Origin: Candidatus Binatota bacterium | GTDB taxonomy: Bacteria; Desulfobacterota; Binatia; UBA1149 | Direction of reading: 5' to 3' | DNA: 44,431 nucleotides | Assembly (NCBI GenBank): GCA_012960245.1 | Contig: DUBO01000051.1 | Coordinates: forward strand, 1 to 44,431 | Shown: positions 31,691 through 40,188 of the stretch, one piece after another | Layout of the letters: each line of letters opens with the position of its first letter | Numbering within the stretch: position 1 is the first letter of the stretch | Position numbers and translations under genes: made by a program | Notes under the pieces: model-generated | The model's input: only the letters and a program-made list of their open reading frames with translations | The model's database searches: none | What the model was told of the DNA's origin: nothing

Positions 31691-33081
31691 GCCGCCGTGA
31701 CCCAGGCGCCGGGGAATCACCACGGGCGGGCGACCTGCCTGCGCGTACGCGCTATCCCCGGACAGAGGGCAGCCGGCGGCTGCTCGAGCAGGCGGCGCGT
31801 CTTCTTCCCTCGGGCGTGCGCAGCAACACCGGTCTTGCGGATGATGCGTTGCTCGTGGCTTCGGCCCGCGGCGCAATAGTGACCGACAGCGACGGTAACG
31901 ATTACGTTGATTACCTGCTGGGCTCGGGGCCCATGATACTGGGGCACGCCCACCCGGCCGTCGTTGAGGCCGTTAGTCGCCAGCTCGCCGACGGCTCGAG
32001 CTATCTCGCCCTCAACGAACGAGCGGTCGAGCTGGCCCAGGCAGTGGTCGATCGCGTGCCCTGTGCCGAGGCCGTGAGTTTTTACAGCTCGGGCAGCGAG
32101 TCGGTCAACTACGCACTCAGGCTCGCGCGCGCGGCCACCGGCAGGCAGAAGATTCTCAAGTTCGAGGGCGCGTTTCACGGCATGGGCGACGAATCCCTGC
32201 ACTCGAACCAGTGGACGACGGGTCTCGGCGAAGGGCAGGCCGCCGCCGGGGGCACGGCAGCCCGACCGCTGGCCGTAGCCAACAGTGCCGGGTTGCCCGG
32301 GGCCGTGACCGAGTCCGTACTGGTGGCGCCCTACAATGACCTGGCATCTACCGCCGAGCTGCTGGCCGAGCAGGGCGCAGAGGTCGCGGCCATAATCGTT
32401 GAGCCCATGCAGCGCACGCTGGTCCCGGCCGAAGGTTTCCTGGCCGGGCTGCGGCAGTTGGCTGACAGCAGCGGCGCGCTGTTGATCTTTGACGAGATGG
32501 TGACTGCGTTTCGCCTGGCCCGGGGAGGCGCCCAGGAGGCGTACGGCGTCGTTCCCGATCTAGCAACGCTCGGCAAGACAGTGTCCGGCGGTCATCCGCT
32601 GGCGGTGCTCTGCGGCGCTGCCGAAATCATGGAGTACCTGCGGCCGGGCCGCGAGCCTGCCGCGGGTGGTGTTATGCAGACCAGTACCTTCTCGGGTAAT
32701 CCCGTGTCCTGCGTGGCCGCGCTGGCAACCCTCGCCGAGTTGGATCGCCCCGGTGTCTACCAGCGCCTCGCAGCGTCGGGGCAGCGCTTACGCGCGGGCC
32801 TGGACGCGGCCTTTGCCGCCGCCGGCATAGAAGCTTGCAGCAGCGGCCACGACACGGCCTTCGAAGCCTGGTTTTTACCGCGCCCGCCGCGCAACCATCG
32901 CGACACCCTGGCGACCGACCGTGGCCGGCAGACCGAGTTCGCGCACCTGTTACTCGAGCGAGGCGTGCTCAAGGGCCACGAAAAGTTTTTCGTCTGCACG
33001 GCACACGACGATAGCCTGCTCGAGTTTACCGTGCAGGCTTTTCACGATGCCGCAGCCGCGCTTGCGGCTAGCCGAGATTGA
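31687..33081 (+). CDS. class III PLP aminotransferase (glutamate-1-semialdehyde aminomutase-like)
   Basis: The 464-residue product is a fold-type I PLP enzyme. Its segments are RLLPSGVRSN, YVDYLLGSGPMILGHAHPAVVEAV, FYSSGSESVNYALRLARAATGR, FEGAFHGMGDE, then LIFDEMVTAFRLARGG with the PLP-binding Asp, and TLGKTVSGGHPLAVLCG with Schiff-base Lys297. It resembles GSAM but lacks a heme-biosynthesis context and has family-atypical neighbours, so it more likely transaminates a pathway ketone or aldehyde. The GTG start overlaps the sulfotransferase stop, so translation is coupled. The pairing of a sulfotransferase with an aminotransferase suggests aminated and sulfated products, but this is an inference. 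Confidence 0.9.
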   Translation: MSRRDPGAGESPRAGDLPARTRYPRTEGSRRLLEQAARLLPSGVRSNTGLADDALLVASARGAIVTDSDGNDYVDYLLGSGPMILGHAHPAVVEAVSRQLADGSSYLALNERAVELAQAVVDRVPCAEAVSFYSSGSESVNYALRLARAATGRQKILKFEGAFHGMGDESLHSNQWTTGLGEGQAAAGGTAARPLAVANSAGLPGAVTESVLVAPYNDLASTAELLAEQGAEVAAIIVEPMQRTLVPAEGFLAGLRQLADSSGALLIFDEMVTAFRLARGGAQEAYGVVPDLATLGKTVSGGHPLAVLCGAAEIMEYLRPGREPAAGGVMQTSTFSGNPVSCVAALATLAELDRPGVYQRLAASGQRLRAGLDAAFAAAGIEACSSGHDTAFEAWFLPRPPRNHRDTLATDRGRQTEFAHLLLERGVLKGHEKFFVCTAHDDSLLEFTVQAFHDAAAALAASRD

Positions 33082-33090
33082 CGGCCGTCG

Positions 33091-34320
33091 TCAGGCCGGG
33101 AACTCGAACAAAACCTTCACCGCCTCGCTGCGGTCCTGTCGTCTGCAGGCCATGAACGCCTCGCGGTACTCGGCCAGGCCAAAACGGTGGGTGATCAAGG
33201 GGCTGAGGTCGAGGCGGCCCTCGCGCGTCCAGTCGATGTAATGCTCAAAGGCGTGCCGACGTGAGCCATTTACGGTTTCATGGCCGAAGCCACTGGAGCC
33301 GACGAGGGCAATCTCCTTGAAATAGAGCGGCGTCCACTCGAAGCGCGCGGACTTCTCCACGCCCGTGACCACTACCGCAGCGTGCGGGCGCGCCACTCTC
33401 AGTCCGACTTCCAGTGTCGAGGGCATTCCGACCGTGTCGTAGACCACGTCGACGCCGCCGGTCAGCATGGGTAGCCCCCGCCAGGGCCTGCGCAGGGGGC
33501 TCCTGGTCTCGTCGGCTACCCGTTCAATCAAGGAGAGCTCGGGCTTGTGGTCGATTACAACCTGGGCGCCCAGTTGGGCGGCGAGGCGGGCCTGCTGCGG
33601 AAAACGTGCTACGGCCAACACGCGGCAGTCCGGCCACAGAAGCCTCAGCGCTGCCACATGGCACAGCCCCAGCGTGCCGCAGCCGTACACCAGCACGCAA
33701 CCGTCATCGGGGGGTGGTCGCAATAGCGTGGCGTGCAGCGATACCGAGAAAGGATCGGCGAGTACGGCCTGCTCGTCGCTGATATCGGGGGGTAATACGA
33801 AGCACTGCGAGCGGTGGGCCACCAGCGATTCGGCAAAGCCCCCGTGGGCATCGGCGCTGTTGCCGTGGTGAATGCCGGGCGCCAGCAAGCCGCGTTCAAA
33901 GTTTTCGCACTGCGCCAACTCACCAAGCGCGCACCAGCGGCAGGGCTCGAGCCCGCGAGGTTCACAGGACAACCACGGGTTGAGCAGCACGCGGTCGCCC
34001 GGCTCAATGCCGCCGACCTCGTTGCCGCAGTCACGCACCACGCCTACAACCTCGTGGCCCAGTACCTGGGGAAAGGATATGAGCGAGGTCATGGGGTTGT
34101 CGATCGAGCCGTTGAGAAACACCTGTTTGTAGTCGCTGCCGCACAGCCCGCACAGTCGTGTCTGAAGGCGCAGCCACTTGGCACCGGGCAGCTCGGGCTC
34201 GGCCAACTCGCGTAGTTGCAGTGGGGAGGTCGGCCCCACGCAGGCGGCCGGCCAGGCGCGCGAGAGCAGGGCGGTGGCGACCGTGCGCAAGACCTTGTTT
34301 TCGAATACCAGCGCTTTCAT
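33091..34320 (-). CDS. zinc-dependent alcohol dehydrogenase (MDR family)
   Basis: This 409-residue medium-chain dehydrogenase keeps both zinc sites: catalytic ligands CGLCGSDY (Cys60) and VLGHEVVG (His89), and a structural cysteine cluster in CEPRGLEPCRWCALGELAQC. The cofactor-binding region is VLVYGCGTLGLCHVAALRL. ATG 34320 (MKALVFENKVL) matches the family start better than the longer frame from 34341. An unusual insertion of about 25 residues (VATALLSRAWPAACVGPTSP) follows the first strand. It converges with the aminotransferase gene with a 9-bp gap. It is a different subgroup from the MDR at 8052-9125. It probably oxidises an alcohol to a carbonyl that the aminotransferase could use (inference). 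Confidence 0.88.
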   Translation of the reverse strand: MKALVFENKVLRTVATALLSRAWPAACVGPTSPLQLRELAEPELPGAKWLRLQTRLCGLCGSDYKQVFLNGSIDNPMTSLISFPQVLGHEVVGVVRDCGNEVGGIEPGDRVLLNPWLSCEPRGLEPCRWCALGELAQCENFERGLLAPGIHHGNSADAHGGFAESLVAHRSQCFVLPPDISDEQAVLADPFSVSLHATLLRPPPDDGCVLVYGCGTLGLCHVAALRLLWPDCRVLAVARFPQQARLAAQLGAQVVIDHKPELSLIERVADETRSPLRRPWRGLPMLTGGVDVVYDTVGMPSTLEVGLRVARPHAAVVVTGVEKSARFEWTPLYFKEIALVGSSGFGHETVNGSRRHAFEHYIDWTREGRLDLSPLITHRFGLAEYREAFMACRRQDRSEAVKVLFEFPA

Positions 34321-34496
34321 TACGGTTGTCGAATGGCTCAAGGGCGGCGGCCGCAGTATTCTACTTGTCGCCGCTGCTCAGGCCAGTCAACGGGATAGCT
34401 TGGTTTCTCAACCAGGATAACTCGACGGGCGGTTTCTTCCCGGTGGCCGAGCGCATTCAGCCGGGAGGCTGAGGATTGTCTCGCGAGGGGTGAGTG

Positions 34497-34520
34497 CGGT
34501 GGCCCAGGAGCTGGCCACCG
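34497..34520 (-). terminator. hairpin just after the large Cys-rich gene
   Basis: CGGTGGCC (34497-34504) pairs perfectly with GGCCACCG (34513-34520) around an 8-nt loop, starting 2 bp after the stop of the minus-strand gene. There is no T-run afterwards, so this may be a pause, attenuation or 3'-end-protecting hairpin rather than a standard terminator. Confidence 0.4.
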
Positions 34521-34521
34521 G

Positions 34522-37500
34522 TCATGGCTTCGCCGGTACCGTTGAGCCCTCGAAGGCCCCCTTGCGCACGTTGAATACGCACACCTGCTGCGGGGCTGGA
34601 CCGCCGGGGTCGGCCTCGAAGATGATCACCCGCACTATCCTGCTGACTTGGGGGCGTGACGCGTCGTAGCCACCGGGGCCCTTGAGTACGATGCCGCTGG
34701 CAAAGCCCTCCTTGTCTCGGTCGTAGAGGAAGATGGATTGGCCCGAGTTGCTGCCGTTGCCCAGCAGGTCGCAGGTGGACTGGAAGGCGATGAAACGCGC
34801 TTGTGCTCCCACGCTGGGCATCGCGTTGGTACAGCCCGTGGTGTTGGTCACCTGGGTGTAGGGCGACGACGGCAAGTTGGCATCCCACAGGAAGATTTCC
34901 GTGTTCTCGTCGCCGTTGGAGCCCGCCACCAGGTCGGCATCGGAGGCGAAGGCGATAAAACGCCTACGGCTCTGGCTGGGGCTCTCACTGAAAAATCCGG
35001 AAGGGTAAGGGGAGGTTACCTGTACCAGTTGGGTCGCCTTGCGCTGGATACGGTACAAGGACCGCTCACCCGCGGTGCCGGGGGGGTTGGTGACCAGCAG
35101 ATCGGCTGTGCTCGAGAACGCTATAGCCGCGGAGTTGAAATTGACGCTGTGGCCAACCACGCTGATGCCACTGCCGGCGGCCGTCAGTTGCTGGAGCGTC
35201 GGTATCGGTGCGGGGGTGCTGGGCCCCACCAGCTCGCGCTTCCACATGAAAATTTCACGGTTACCTTCGGGATTACCGCATCTCGCCGGGGCGTTGGGGC
35301 AGCGGGCGGGGTCGTCGCACACCAGTCCGGGGCAGTCGGCGTCAGAACTACAGGGGCCCCTGTCATTGTCGCCACCCACGCAGGAGTTCACCAGGTCACC
35401 GTCGGAGTCGAACAGCAGCCGGCGGGCGCGGGCTGCCCGCATATTGGGGTGATTGTTGGAGGCTCCCACGCTTTGGCTTATCTGCAGCAAGCGTTCGCGA
35501 CGGCGATCGAGGTGGAAGATCTCAGTGTTGCCGTCGGGGTTAGAGCCGGTGAGGTCCGAGTTTGAAGAGAAGGCTACGAACCTCCCAGAACCGTTCAAGG
35601 TCGGGTTTTCGTGGTTGTTGTCTACACCGAAGACGAGCGACGTTGTATCGGTGATTTGTGTCATGGCTGTCGAAAGAGCGACTGTAGGGGCGGCGCCGTG
35701 GCGGATTTGTTTGTCGTATTCTTTACGGCTGAAGACGAAGATCTCGGTGTTGCCGTCGGGGTTATTACCCGTGTAGTCTGCAGCTGACTCGAAGACGATT
35801 TCATTGGCCTTGCGGCTCGGGTTCGCCGAGTTGCCCTCGAAGCAGAATAGTTCCCCGCTTTCCAGGCCGCAGTCGAAACAACCGTCGTCGGCCTGGTCGT
35901 TGCCGTCATCACAGAATTCATCGGGGTCTACCGTGCCATCGCCGCAGTATGGCAGCAGCGTGCAGTCCACGTCGCACGTGGTCCCGTCGGGAGGGTCGCA
36001 TTCCTCGGCGCAACTGCCCTGCAGTACGCCGTCACCACAGCTCGTGCCGGCCGGGACACAGATACCGTCGCCGTCGCAGGTATCATCGGGCGTGCAGATG
36101 TCTCCGTCGTCGCAGGGGACAGAAGTCACCGAGAGGCAGTCGTCGCTGACGTCATTGCACTGGTCGTTGCACTCCAAGAGACCCGTACACGGGTCTCCGG
36201 TGTGGCCGCAGGCGGAACCCGAGCAGGTATCGGTGCCGTTGCAGAACAAGCCGTCCTCGCAGGGCAGGCTGTTGGCTGCATTGACACAACCGGTCGTGGG
36301 GTCGCACGCGTCGGTTGTGCAAACGTTCGAGTCGTCGCAGTTGGGAGCCGGGCCGCTAACGCAGGCGCCAGCCGAGCAGGTATCGCCGGTCGTACACTCG
36401 TTGGCGTCGTCGCAATTGGCAGTATTATCGGCATATTCACAGCCTGTCGCCGGCACGCAACTGTCGTCCGTGCATACGTCAAAGTCATTACAGTCGGGCG
36501 CCACGCCGCCAACGCAGGTGCCAGCCGAGCAGGTGTCGCTTGTCGTGCAGGCGTCACCGTCGTCACAGGGGCTGGTGTTGTCGGTGTAGCTGCAACCAGT
36601 GGCCGGTATGCAGGTTTCGTCTGTGCACCCGTTAGTGTCGTCGCAGGTGACAACTGAACTTCCCCCGCATACCCCGGCCGAGCAGCTTTCGCCCGAGGTG
36701 CACTCGTCGCCATCGTCGCAAGGAACGCTATCGTCGTCCACGTATGAGCACCCCGTCGCCGGGACACAACTGTCTGTCGTGCACTGGTTACTGTCGTTGC
36801 AGGTGACCGTGTCCCCGGGTTGGCAGGCCCCGGCAACGCAGATGTCATTCTCCGTGCACAGGTCTCCGTCGTCGCAGGTGCCCGACGTGTTGTTGGCATA
36901 AATACAGCCGCTGGCGATGTCGCAAGCATCGATCGTACACGGATTATTGTCATCGCAACTGGCTATCAGCGGTGTGCCCTGGCAGGCGCCGTTGAGGCAG
37001 GTATCGTCGGTTGTGCAGTCGAACCCATCTACGCAGGGAATCGAGTTGTTGGTGAAGGTGCACCCGGTGATGGCGTTGCAACCGTTGTCGGTACAGGGAT
37101 TCGTGTCGTCACAGGTAATCGGTGATGCACCCAGGCAGGTGCCACCGCTGCACGTATCTACGGTGGTGCATACGCTGCCGTCATCACAGGCCCCGCCCTC
37201 GTTAATCGGCGTTACGACGCAGGCGCCGGTGGTGTAGTCGCAGGAGGCCGTCGCGCAGGCTCCTTCGAGTCCGCTGCAATCCACGCCTGCGCACAGGTCC
37301 ACGCCCTCGCAGGTGCCATCGGTGCAGGTATCGTTGGACGTTACCGGGTTTCCGTCATCACAAGGAGTTCCATTCCCGGCTTCAGGGCTGTCGCAGGTTC
37401 CCGTCAAGGGATCACAGGCGCCGGCTACGTGGCACTGGTCAACGGCGCTGCAGATTACGCCGGCACACAGGTCCACGCCCTCGCAGTTACCATTGGTGCA

Positions 37501-38607
37501 CGAGTCATTGACGGTCGCAGGGTTACTGTCGTCGCATGGTATACCGTTGGGGCCTTCGGGCTCGGTGCAAAGCCCTGTGAGCGGACTGCACGCTCCAGCC
37601 AGGTGGCATTCGTCAATGGCGCTGCAGACGACACCAGCACACAGGTCGACGCCCTCGCAGGTACCGGCGGTGCACGAGTCATTAACTGTCGCGGGGTCAC
37701 CGTCGTCGCAGGCCGTGCCATCGGGAGCTTCCGGGTCGCCACAGAGGCCGGTCAGGGGGTCGCAAGTGCCCGCCAGGTGGCAGTAGTCGAGGGCCGAACA
37801 GGTCACGCCGGCGCAGAGGTCAATACCTTCGCAGGTGCCGTCGCCACATACGTCGCTGGTTGTCGCCGGGTTTCCGTCATCACACGTTGTCCCGTTGCCC
37901 TGGATCTCGCAGCTTTCGCTGCAGCAATCTCCATCGTCATCGTTTCCGTCATCGCACTGTTCGCCGGGGTCCAGTATGCCGTCGCCGCAGCCGTCGGTTA
38001 TAAACAGGTCGTCTATGGCCGCATCGTCGTCGAGGATCAGTACCATGCTTGTTGCCAGGAAGGGGTCTATCACGCTTACTCTCTGTACGGAGTTCTCGCC
38101 AAGAAGCGCCAGGGGTATCACCTGCAGCTGTTGCCCGGGGCCCCTCAGCTCAACCCGGCTTCCGGAGTCTCCGTGTTCCACGTTGATGACGGTCAGGCCC
38201 AGCACCTTGAGAGGCGGGTCAAAGATAAAAACCCAGGTGTCTTCCTGGTCGTCGCTGCTGTGGCTGCCGCCCGGTGATCGCCGGTCGTCGTCCTCCTCCT
38301 CGAGGGCCAGGATGTTGTTCAGCGCAACGGTGTTTCCGTGGCCCTGTCCCGGGGTCTCGAGGTCGTCGTCAAAACCGGGCGCGCATTGAGAGTGGAGGCA
38401 GCTGGAGTTGAAAACCACGGGCGCGTCGTCATCATCGTGGGGGTTGAGCTGCATCGTGATTCCGTTACCGAGCGCGCCAGGCTGCAGAACCTGCCCGTCG
38501 GCAAAAGATTCGAAATCAAGCAGCAGGGTAGCCGCGTTTGCGGGGGAGGCTACGGCCACGGCCAGCAGCGAGGCGTAAAGTGTAGTGGCCAGAACAAGTC
38601 TTCCCAT
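34522..38607 (-). CDS. secreted 1361-residue mosaic: Cys-rich repeat arrays plus TolB/PD40-like propeller
   Basis: ATG 38607 (GAGGAG site 7 nt upstream) gives a signal peptide with likely cleavage after PANA (residue 25); an in-frame start at 38652 is rejected. A roughly 180-residue N-terminal domain (LLLDFESFADGQ) follows, then a Myxococcus-type disulfide repeat (CGDGILDPGEQCDDGN, near 206). Four LCAGVxCSAxDxCH repeats lie at about 257-490. Six units of a CDDxNxCTxDxC-PATGC-CDDGDxCT-DTCSxGxC type lie at about 490-795, and more Myxococcus-type repeats run to about 925. The last 430 residues contain repeated RFVAFSSxxDL and NPDGNTEIF blades like TolB/PD40 propellers. It is Asp-rich and likely binds calcium. 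No C-terminal anchor is visible. The function is unknown; adhesion or surface binding is possible. Confidence 0.85.
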   Translation of the reverse strand: MGRLVLATTLYASLLAVAVASPANAATLLLDFESFADGQVLQPGALGNGITMQLNPHDDDDAPVVFNSSCLHSQCAPGFDDDLETPGQGHGNTVALNNILALEEEDDDRRSPGGSHSSDDQEDTWVFIFDPPLKVLGLTVINVEHGDSGSRVELRGPGQQLQVIPLALLGENSVQRVSVIDPFLATSMVLILDDDAAIDDLFITDGCGDGILDPGEQCDDGNDDDGDCCSESCEIQGNGTTCDDGNPATTSDVCGDGTCEGIDLCAGVTCSALDYCHLAGTCDPLTGLCGDPEAPDGTACDDGDPATVNDSCTAGTCEGVDLCAGVVCSAIDECHLAGACSPLTGLCTEPEGPNGIPCDDSNPATVNDSCTNGNCEGVDLCAGVICSAVDQCHVAGACDPLTGTCDSPEAGNGTPCDDGNPVTSNDTCTDGTCEGVDLCAGVDCSGLEGACATASCDYTTGACVVTPINEGGACDDGSVCTTVDTCSGGTCLGASPITCDDTNPCTDNGCNAITGCTFTNNSIPCVDGFDCTTDDTCLNGACQGTPLIASCDDNNPCTIDACDIASGCIYANNTSGTCDDGDLCTENDICVAGACQPGDTVTCNDSNQCTTDSCVPATGCSYVDDDSVPCDDGDECTSGESCSAGVCGGSSVVTCDDTNGCTDETCIPATGCSYTDNTSPCDDGDACTTSDTCSAGTCVGGVAPDCNDFDVCTDDSCVPATGCEYADNTANCDDANECTTGDTCSAGACVSGPAPNCDDSNVCTTDACDPTTGCVNAANSLPCEDGLFCNGTDTCSGSACGHTGDPCTGLLECNDQCNDVSDDCLSVTSVPCDDGDICTPDDTCDGDGICVPAGTSCGDGVLQGSCAEECDPPDGTTCDVDCTLLPYCGDGTVDPDEFCDDGNDQADDGCFDCGLESGELFCFEGNSANPSRKANEIVFESAADYTGNNPDGNTEIFVFSRKEYDKQIRHGAAPTVALSTAMTQITDTTSLVFGVDNNHENPTLNGSGRFVAFSSNSDLTGSNPDGNTEIFHLDRRRERLLQISQSVGASNNHPNMRAARARRLLFDSDGDLVNSCVGGDNDRGPCSSDADCPGLVCDDPARCPNAPARCGNPEGNREIFMWKRELVGPSTPAPIPTLQQLTAAGSGISVVGHSVNFNSAAIAFSSTADLLVTNPPGTAGERSLYRIQRKATQLVQVTSPYPSGFFSESPSQSRRRFIAFASDADLVAGSNGDENTEIFLWDANLPSSPYTQVTNTTGCTNAMPSVGAQARFIAFQSTCDLLGNGSNSGQSIFLYDRDKEGFASGIVLKGPGGYDASRPQVSRIVRVIIFEADPGGPAPQQVCVFNVRKGAFEGSTVPAKP
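36230..37130 (-). repeat. array B: about six tandem coding repeats of about 150 bp
   Basis: This part of the large gene encodes six units of roughly 46-50 residues with the alternating pattern CDDxNxCTxDxCxPATGCxY then CDDGDxCTxxDTCSxGxC. DNA landmarks such as the antisense of PATGCSY recur at about 36436, 36586 and 36741, so the period is about 150 bp. Units have diverged but keep all cysteines. Confidence 0.75.
37140..37835 (-). repeat. array A: four tandem coding repeats of 174 bp
   Basis: The plus-strand segment CAGGTCCACGCCCTCGCAG or a close variant recurs at about 37292, 37466, 37640 and 37814, exactly 174 bp (58 codons) apart. Each unit encodes DLCAGVxCS...CDPLTG...CDDG...GTCEGV. The unit near 37150-37290 is the most diverged, and the high DNA identity of the other three points to recent duplication. 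Confidence 0.85.
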
Positions 38608-39035
38608 GGTGGCGCTCCTCGGAGAAGATCCTGGCTCATAGACCGAACCCACCCCGCGGGGATGTCACCATATTGCCACCCCCCCTGTCAAGGGGGGCAA
38701 ATTGATACAAGCCTAAGATATCCCCCCCTTCCGGGGGGCAGGACGGGGGTGGGCACCCCGTGGCCTTCCTGGCGTGTACTCGTGGCGCGAGTCGGCAGCG
38801 GCATCACGATTCAGAGCACATCGTAGATAATCATCTCCCAGCCAAACGCCCATCGGCTATCCGGGACCGCTCACGGCTGACCCCGCCAGGCTGCAGGTGC
38901 CTGTCGCAGCAGGGGTAGGTCCTGTTATCGGCGATGGCTGCTTATCCCTCCTGTCATGCCGGTAATAAGCGCCTCAGCCGGAGAAGGTCCACGAGCGGGC
39001 TGGGAAATCCCGTCGGCGGGCAGTAAACTGGGTGA
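38608..39035. other. 428-bp divergent interval with three GC-run hairpins
   Basis: No gene is seen between the Cys-rich gene and the transglycosylase gene. Three inverted repeats made of C/G runs lie within 82 bp: CCCCCCT/AGGGGGG (38680-38686 and 38691-38697), CCCCCC/GGGGGG (about 38723-38738), and ACGGGG/CCCCGT (38743-38748 and 38756-38761). A TTGACA on the minus strand lies at the first hairpin, but no fitting -10 was found. The rest to 39035 shows nothing recognisable. Confidence 0.6.
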
Positions 39036-39662
39036 GTGGTGTGGTGCGGAAGTGGTGGCGTGGCGGCGCTCGCGGTGGTCCTGTCCCTGGGAGTCTCGGC
39101 TTGTGGTGCCCGGGCCCCGATGGATCTTACCGACAGTTGTTCGATATTCGACGCCGAACGTTCCTGGTACAGGGCCACCGCCCGCAGCCAGAAACGCTGG
39201 GGGATACCCGTGCACGTGCAGCTGGCGTTCATCTACCAGGAGTCTCGTTTCCAGGCCCGGGCTCGACCTGAGCGCGGGCGTTTTCTCTGGGTACTGCCCG
39301 GGCGCCGGCCGTCGTCGGCCTACGGTTACACCCAGGCCATTAAGACCACCTGGAAAGAATACCAGGAATCGGTCGGCCGCCGGGGTGCCGACCGCGACGA
39401 CTTTGACGACGCGGTGGACTTCATCGGCTGGTACGCGGCGCGTAGCGTTAAGCGCAACGGCATAGCCCCTGGCAACGCCTACAGCCTGTACCTCGCCTAC
39501 CACGAGGGAGATGGTGGCTACAGCCGCCGCAGCTATGTCGGTAAGCAGTGGCTGGTCGACGTGGCCCGCAAGGTGCAGCGTCGCGCCGACCAGTATCGCC
39601 GTCAGCTACCGGCCTGCGAGGAGCGTTTCAAGCCGCGCTGGTGGACGTTGTGGACTTTCTGA
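39036..39662 (+). CDS. lipoprotein lytic transglycosylase (SLT domain)
   Basis: This 208-residue protein has a lipobox LSLGVSAC (acylated Cys23) and a soluble-lytic-transglycosylase-like domain. The catalytic Glu is expected at 69 in LAFIYQESRF, followed by AYGYTQAIKTTWKEY and AYSLYLAYHEGDGGY, which form the sugar-binding groove. It would cleave the MurNAc-GlcNAc bond of peptidoglycan from the outer-membrane side. Translation must start at GTG 39036 or the adjacent GTG, since an in-frame TGA lies directly upstream at 39033; the ribosome site is weak. It is convergent with the FKBP gene and may assist envelope assembly or insertion of surface proteins. Confidence 0.87.
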   Translation: MVWCGSGGVAALAVVLSLGVSACGARAPMDLTDSCSIFDAERSWYRATARSQKRWGIPVHVQLAFIYQESRFQARARPERGRFLWVLPGRRPSSAYGYTQAIKTTWKEYQESVGRRGADRDDFDDAVDFIGWYAARSVKRNGIAPGNAYSLYLAYHEGDGGYSRRSYVGKQWLVDVARKVQRRADQYRRQLPACEERFKPRWWTLWTF

Positions 39663-39705
39663 AGCGAGGCGACGACGGGCAAGTCCGCGGGCCTGGTCTG
39701 CAACG

Positions 39706-40188
39706 TCAGTTGATTTTCAGCAGCTCGACTTCGAACACCAGGGTTTCGTCCGGGCCTATATCTCTGCCGGCTCCACGCTTGCCGTAGGCCAGTTCGGGCG
39801 GGATCGTCAGCTTCCACTTAGACCCCACACCCATCAACTGAAGGGCTTCGGTCCATCCTTTTATAACCCGGCTGACGCCAAAGGTGGCTGGCTTACCGCG
39901 CGAGTAGGAGCTGTCGAACTCCTTGCCGTCGAGCAGCGTGCCGCGGTAGTGCACCGTCACCGAGTCCGCCGGCCCCGGCTTGGGTCCGTCACCGGCTTCG
40001 AGTACCTCGTAGACCAGTCCACTGTCGGTGGTCACGGTATTGGCCGGTGCTGCATCAGCCTCGGCTTCATCAGCCGCATTGTCGGCCTCGCCGGGCACAT
40101 CGGCCTGCTTGTTGGTGCAACCGCTTATCGTCAGCAGGGCTGCGACACCGAACACGGTCACCAACTTCAAAAAATCTACCTTTTTCAT
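39706..40188 (-). CDS. FKBP-type peptidyl-prolyl isomerase, lipoprotein
   Basis: This 160-residue protein has a signal peptide with lipobox LLTISGC (acylated Cys24), a Glu/Ala-rich linker, and an FKBP domain from about residue 55. The domain shows [39 protein letters not shown], then [18 protein letters not shown] and [11 protein letters not shown]. It catalyses proline isomerisation and would act as a periplasmic folding helper. The ATG has a GGAGGG site. It could help fold the proline- and cysteine-rich exported proteins encoded nearby, but FKBP lipoproteins are also general housekeeping factors. Confidence 0.95.
   Translation of the reverse strand: MKKVDFLKLVTVFGVAALLTISGCTNKQADVPGEADNAADEAEADAAPANTVTTDSGLVYEVLEAGDGPKPGPADSVTVHYRGTLLDGKEFDSSYSRGKPATFGVSRVIKGWTEALQLMGVGSKWKLTIPPELAYGKRGAGRDIGPDETLVFEVELLKIN

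Noticed and set aside
30434-31876. Long antisense ORF (480 codons) opposite the sulfotransferase and aminotransferase genes
   Set aside because: It is the mirror of two well-supported genes in a GC-rich genome; the translation shows no recognisable domain and no ribosome site.
36230-37835. Possible CRISPR array because of regular DNA repeats
   Set aside because: The repeats are in-frame coding units of a cysteine-rich protein with 150-174 bp periods, no short identical repeats with unique spacers, and no cas genes.
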